From an uncultured Siphonobacter sp. (GTDB lineage: Bacteria; Bacteroidota; Bacteroidia; Cytophagales; Spirosomataceae), in assembly GCA_913774715.1 (NCBI GenBank), contig CAJYHS010000065.1, positions 1 to 64,000 of the forward strand: DNA of 64,000 bases, written 5' to 3'. This document shows positions 60,499 through 64,000 of this stretch, piece by piece. The first letter of the stretch is position 1. Every line of letters begins with the position of its first letter. The notes under the pieces are model-generated. The model saw nothing but the letters and a program-made list of their open reading frames with translations, searched no databases and was not told the origin of the DNA. The position numbers and the translations under genes were made by a program.

Positions 60499-61542
60499 AT
60501 GTCTATTGACCTGGCTCCCATTACCCGACACCTCCGGGCCATGTACGGCTCCCGGCTGCTGGTAGCGGCGGTTAACCATTTTCAGGTTTTCGAATTATTT
60601 AAAAATGGGCCGCTTTCCTTTACCGAATTACAGCGGAAATTAAAGCTCAAAGATCGTCCAGCCTATGTGCTTATTCCCAGTTTATGTGCCATGGAGTTAC
60701 TGGGTTACACGCCCGAAGGTAAGCTGGATCTCACAGAGCTAGGCACCTACCTGAGCGAATCTAATTCCGATAATCTCATGGGTTACATCGGACTTGAAAA
60801 AGACGATTCCGGCGTTTTGGAAATGGTAACCCGTCTGAAAAATGACGGCCCTCTGGATACATCCGAAGGTTTCTCTTACGTAAAAGAAGGCGAAAGCCCC
60901 TCACCCATGGATGATGCCGAAGCAGCTCGTTTTTTTACCCTGGGACTGGCCGGAAGAGCCCGAAAGCTTTCGCCTTTAGTAGCGGCCAGCCTGCCTCAAA
61001 GTCAGGGGCATCTGCTCGATGTAGCAGGTGGCTCGGGTTATTACACTTTTGAATGGTTACGCCTGAATCCGGGGGCAACGGCTACTTTGTTTGACCGCCC
61101 GCAGGTGCTGGAAGTGGCGAAAGAGTTACTCAAAGAATTCAGTAAAAATGGAAAAGAAGGAGCCGATTCGGTGAAAGAACGCGTTAGCTTCTACCCCGGA
61201 GACATGTTAACGGATGATTTACCCGAAACGGATTTATTACTGGCTGCCAGCCTTTTCCACGACTGGCCTACGGAAACCTGTGTAAAGCTGGCGGAACGTT
61301 TTGCAGCAGCCCTGAGACCCAATGGCGAAATCTGGGTCCATGACACTTTTCTGTATGATACCCTCGACGGTCCCAAACCGGCAACCGACTACTCGGCGGC
61401 TTTATTCTGGGCCACCAAAGGCCGGATTTATAGTCGGCAGGAACACTGGGACTGGTTTAAATCTGTCGGACTGACTTCCTTATCCGATACCATTCCTACT
61501 CAGTTGGAATATGGATTAATCGCTGCTAGAAAGGAGTCATGA
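60499..61542 (+). CDS. SAM-dependent O-methyltransferase-like protein
   Basis: A 347-residue protein with an N-terminal dimerisation winged helix (ALYFELF-like VFELFKNGPLSFTELQRKLKLKDRPAYVLIPSL) and a Rossmann methyltransferase domain: LLDVAGGSGYYTFEWLRLNPGATATLFDRP (SAM site) and ASLFHDWPTETCVKLAERFAAALRPNGEIWVHD. This is the plant-type O-methyltransferase/hydroxyindole family. Substrate unknown. It stands alone, divergent from the LytS kinase gene and convergent with the luciferase-like gene. Confidence 0.87.
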   Translation: MSIDLAPITRHLRAMYGSRLLVAAVNHFQVFELFKNGPLSFTELQRKLKLKDRPAYVLIPSLCAMELLGYTPEGKLDLTELGTYLSESNSDNLMGYIGLEKDDSGVLEMVTRLKNDGPLDTSEGFSYVKEGESPSPMDDAEAARFFTLGLAGRARKLSPLVAASLPQSQGHLLDVAGGSGYYTFEWLRLNPGATATLFDRPQVLEVAKELLKEFSKNGKEGADSVKERVSFYPGDMLTDDLPETDLLLAASLFHDWPTETCVKLAERFAAALRPNGEIWVHDTFLYDTLDGPKPATDYSAALFWATKGRIYSRQEHWDWFKSVGLTSLSDTIPTQLEYGLIAARKES

Positions 61543-61551
61543 AAGACTGAA

Positions 61552-61596
61552 AAAACCGGGGCTATTTCTTTTTAGCAAAAAAATAACTCCGGTTTT
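61552..61596. terminator. Terminator between convergent genes
   Basis: An interrupted stem anchored by AAAACCGG (61552-61559) and CCGGTTTT (61589-61596). A and T runs lie on both sides. Confidence 0.7.
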
Positions 61597-61603
61597 ACGT
61601 TAA

Positions 61604-62626
61604 TTAATTGTGAATTGGAACCGCTGTTCCGAAGGTTTCCGCTAACAATTCGAAGGTTCGCAAACGGTCTTCAAAGTGATAGGTCATGGTCGAAGCCATG
61701 ATTTCATCAACGTCATATTCATTGGCCAGACGCGTTAATTCTTCCTTAACCTGATCCGGCGTACCCGATACCACCCGGTCGGCGTGAAAGAACCGAAGGC
61801 GATCTTCTTCGGCCATTGTAAACTCGTAATCCCGGATGGTTTCGTAATCATCGACGCCTTCGAAACGTCCCTTATCCATCTGCACTAACCTATAGTCCAG
61901 AACCTTACGCAACTGCTGAGCCTTTTCTTCCGTATCAGCACAGATTACAAACAGAGCCAGTAGAACCGAAGGTTCAGGCATGGTTTCGGAAGGTCGGAAG
62001 GAGCGTTTATACTGCTCAACAATTCGCGGCGAAACCTGCCCGTTAATGAAACGGGCCACGGCCAGCCCCATGCCATACTCCGCCGCTAACTGACTACTGC
62101 CGCCACTCGAACTCAAAATCCACTGAGCCGGAATGGTGTCCGCCTGCGGCACGGCCAGGACGGGACCGTATTGAGTACCGGCGGAATCTGTGAAGAAAGT
62201 TTGCAGATAATCGAGCTGTTGACGGTAACTTTGCTCACTGAAGTCGTTGGAAGGATTAAGTAAAGCCGACGAAATGCGGTCTCCACCGGGAGCACGCCCC
62301 ATCCCGAGGTCAATGCGACCGGGAAAAAGTGATTCGAGTAACCGGAAGTTTTCCGCCACTTTCAAAGCACTATGATTGGGTAACATGATCCCACCGGAAC
62401 CCACCCGAATACGTTCGGTCTCGTCAGCCAGCTTCACCATTAACACTTCAGGAGCAGAACCGGCAATAGCCGCGGCATTATGGTGTTCAGAAACCCAGAA
62501 ACGGGTGTATCCCCACTGATCCGCATTTTTGGCTACGGTTATGGTTTGCTGCAATGCGTCGCGGGCGGAACCACCTTTGCGAACAGGGGATTGATCCAAT
62601 ATGCTCAGTCGAAGAGGCTTGCTCAT
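61604..62626 (-). CDS. Luciferase-like flavin-dependent oxidoreductase (LLM class)
   Basis: A 340-residue TIM-barrel enzyme: LSILDQSPVRKGGSARDALQQTI, YTRFWVSEHHNAAAIAGSAPEVL, and IRVGSGGIMLPNHSALKVAENFRLLESLFPGRIDLGMGRAPGGD are standard for the alkanal-monooxygenase-like LLM group. It would use reduced flavin and oxygen on an unknown substrate. No flavin reductase is adjacent. Monocistronic. Confidence 0.9.
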   Translation of the reverse strand: MSKPLRLSILDQSPVRKGGSARDALQQTITVAKNADQWGYTRFWVSEHHNAAAIAGSAPEVLMVKLADETERIRVGSGGIMLPNHSALKVAENFRLLESLFPGRIDLGMGRAPGGDRISSALLNPSNDFSEQSYRQQLDYLQTFFTDSAGTQYGPVLAVPQADTIPAQWILSSSGGSSQLAAEYGMGLAVARFINGQVSPRIVEQYKRSFRPSETMPEPSVLLALFVICADTEEKAQQLRKVLDYRLVQMDKGRFEGVDDYETIRDYEFTMAEEDRLRFFHADRVVSGTPDQVKEELTRLANEYDVDEIMASTMTYHFEDRLRTFELLAETFGTAVPIHN

Positions 62627-62952
62627 ACAATTTGTATTAATCGGTGTTTTAAGTACATATTTTCAATACCTTAAACACAAATAATGAATATAAATGAGGC
62701 TGATTATGAACAGAGTATAAAAAATTTTGTTCTTTAGAAAAGAGAAGTTGATTTTTGTACAAAAATTCGATTCGCCCGTTTTGATATTTACAATGAGTAG
62801 AAATACGAAATCAAGCATGTAAGTGCTCTTTTTCCCATTTTTAAACAATTAACCATTAAACGTTTTCGAAAGCCATTCGTTCCTCTTCGGAGTTTTTCCG
62901 AAGGAAGTGGTTCAGTTTTTTAGGCTTCGAGCGTTGTCCATCGCTTTGTCAA
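62627..62952. other. 326-base gap upstream of the NADH dehydrogenase gene
   Basis: A/T-rich. It contains the perfect 16-base palindrome ATTTTTGTACAAAAAT (62751-62766), a possible regulator site, and a hairpin CTTCGG/CCGAAG (62885-62903) 50 bases before the ATG at 62953. A 61-codon minus-strand frame here is not convincing. Confidence 0.5.
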
Positions 62953-64000
62953 ATGCTTGATTTAAATGATCTTTCGCTAAATATTCCTGAAACCACCAAG
63001 CCGCGTGTTGTCATCATTGGAGGTGGATTTGGAGGAATTAACCTGGCTCAAAAACTTCCCGGGAAGTCTTTTCAGGTAGTTATGCTCGATAAACAGAACT
63101 ATCATGGGTTCTGGCCTCTCCTCTATCAGGTTGCCACGGCAGGTTTGGAAGCCGACGCGATTGCAGAGCCTCTTCGGAAAATGTTTGATGAAGAGTACGA
63201 GGACTTTCACTTCCGTCCGGTTCGCGTAACGAGCATTAGCCCCGAAACAAAAACCATTACGACCTTAATTGGTGATTTGAAATACGATTATCTGGTTATC
63301 GCCACTGGTACGAAGTCTAACTTCTTCGGTAATGATCAGATCAAGCAGAATTCTTTCCCGCTGAAGAAAATTACGGATGCTCTGAACCTGCGTAGCCAGA
63401 TTCTGCAAAGCTTTGAGAAAGCAAACATGACGACTAACGCCGAGTTACGTCAGAGCTTGCTGAACATCGTGATTGTAGGCGGTGGCCCAACGGGCGTTGA
63501 AACGGCAGGTGCCTTAGCCGAAATGCGTAAACACGTATTACCCGGCGATTATCCCGGCATGGATTTCACTAAAATGAACATTTATCTGGTAGAAGGACTC
63601 GATCGGGTATTACCTCCGATGTCGCCAGAAGCCAGCAAAAAGACCCAGACTTATCTGGAGAAAATGGGCGTTGTCGTGAAGACGAAAACGCTGGTGGAAT
63701 CTTACGACGGCGAAACCGTAACCTTCAAAGGTGGCGAGCAAATCAAAACCCAGACGCTAGTTTGGGCAGCGGGTGTTTCTGGAGCTACCATCAAAGGTAT
63801 TCCCGAAAATATCATCCAACGCGGTGGTCGTTACCCAGTAAACCTGTTTAATCAGATCGAAGGATATACGGACATTTTCGCCATTGGCGACATCGCCATG
63901 ATGAAATCGGAGAAATATCCCAACGGTCACCCCGGCGTAGCTCAGCCTGCGATGCAACAAGGCGTACACTTAGCGAAAAACCTGAAGCGTATGCTGGCCG
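62953..64000 (+). CDS. ndh: Type II NADH dehydrogenase, 5' part (cut by window end)
   Basis: The frame from ATG 62953 is open to the window edge, giving 349 residues of an expected 420-450. PRVVIIGGGFGGINLAQKL is the FAD-binding motif, DKQNYHGFWPLLYQVATAGLE the NDH-2 signature, NIVIVGGGPTGVETAGALAEM the NADH-binding motif, and YTDIFAIGDIAMM the second FAD site. The enzyme oxidises NADH and reduces menaquinone at the inner membrane face without pumping protons. The C-terminal membrane-anchoring part lies beyond the window. Confidence 0.93.
   Translation, partial: MLDLNDLSLNIPETTKPRVVIIGGGFGGINLAQKLPGKSFQVVMLDKQNYHGFWPLLYQVATAGLEADAIAEPLRKMFDEEYEDFHFRPVRVTSISPETKTITTLIGDLKYDYLVIATGTKSNFFGNDQIKQNSFPLKKITDALNLRSQILQSFEKANMTTNAELRQSLLNIVIVGGGPTGVETAGALAEMRKHVLPGDYPGMDFTKMNIYLVEGLDRVLPPMSPEASKKTQTYLEKMGVVVKTKTLVESYDGETVTFKGGEQIKTQTLVWAAGVSGATIKGIPENIIQRGGRYPVNLFNQIEGYTDIFAIGDIAMMKSEKYPNGHPGVAQPAMQQGVHLAKNLKRMLA

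Noticed and set aside
62663-62848. 61-codon minus-strand hydrophobic ORF
   Set aside because: Lies in A/T-rich noncoding DNA; its hydrophobicity follows from base composition (Phe, Ile, Lys, Tyr).

Overview
The window comes from a Bacteroidota chromosome, most likely a cytophagal (Spirosoma/Siphonobacter-like) lineage. Several intergenic regions carry the Bacteroidota promoter -7 box TAnnTTTG. Start codons mostly lack Shine-Dalgarno sequences. The gene content (KduI/KDG pathway, DUF4136, LytTR/LytS pair, PD40-S41 tricorn-like protease, YkuD_2, many exported amidohydrolases and peptidases) fits that group. I see no rRNA, tRNA, CRISPR array, transposase, prophage or plasmid functions. This is ordinary chromosomal DNA with unusually rich intergenic repeats and palindromes. 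The genus-level guess is inference.

Layout. 1-6.5 kb: a sulfite-oxidase-like molybdoenzyme with a c-type cytochrome, a DinB-fold protein, a 57-residue membrane peptide, an OmpR/EnvZ-type two-component pair, a DUF4136 protein and an ECF sigma factor. 6.5-12.3 kb: a quinone oxidoreductase and two adjacent exported amidohydrolase-fold proteins, in which only one of three barrels keeps a recognisable metal site. 12.6-15.3 kb: an overlapping operon of GT87-like membrane protein, GT2 glycosyltransferase and polysaccharide deacetylase. 15.5-17.8 kb: orphan lipoproteins, including a tandem duplicate pair and a gene remnant. 17.8-25 kb: a YvlD-like membrane protein, a frameshifted M61 peptidase, an S9 peptidase, an EamA transporter and an LptF/LptG permease. 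25-27.2 kb: a divergent DtxR-type regulator and NRAMP metal transporter sharing a 38-bp palindromic operator.

27.2-38.8 kb: an amidohydrolase, then kduI, eda and kdgK. Together these take 5-keto-4-deoxyuronate from pectin- or alginate-type polymers toward pyruvate and glyceraldehyde-3-phosphate; the KduD dehydrogenase step is not in the window. Interspersed are an ABC exporter, two tandem LysE paralogs, an aldo/keto reductase, a Y-family DNA polymerase and a sugar isomerase/epimerase. 39-51 kb: two unrelated L,D-transpeptidases that overlap tail to tail, a YafY/WYL regulator, an MHS-type symporter, an M24 peptidase, an MscS channel, a LURP-one protein, an aminotransferase and a bestrophin. 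51-64 kb: a tricorn-like S41 protease, an HGSNAT-like acyltransferase, a pirin, an exported intradiol dioxygenase, a LytS/LytTR pair, a methyltransferase, a luciferase-like oxidoreductase and the 5' part of a type II NADH dehydrogenase cut by the window end.

The least explained signals are intergenic. There is a helically phased TTTGA/TCAAA array at 9070-9210, and a family of CTGAAAA/TTTTCAG-word repeats at 1-90, 23662-23783 and 33764-33915. GACGCGAT palindromes occur at 12.5, 31.5 and 44.8 kb. Two very long perfect hairpins lie at 33025-33076 and 54592-54660. I did not find a clear new defence or mobile system.
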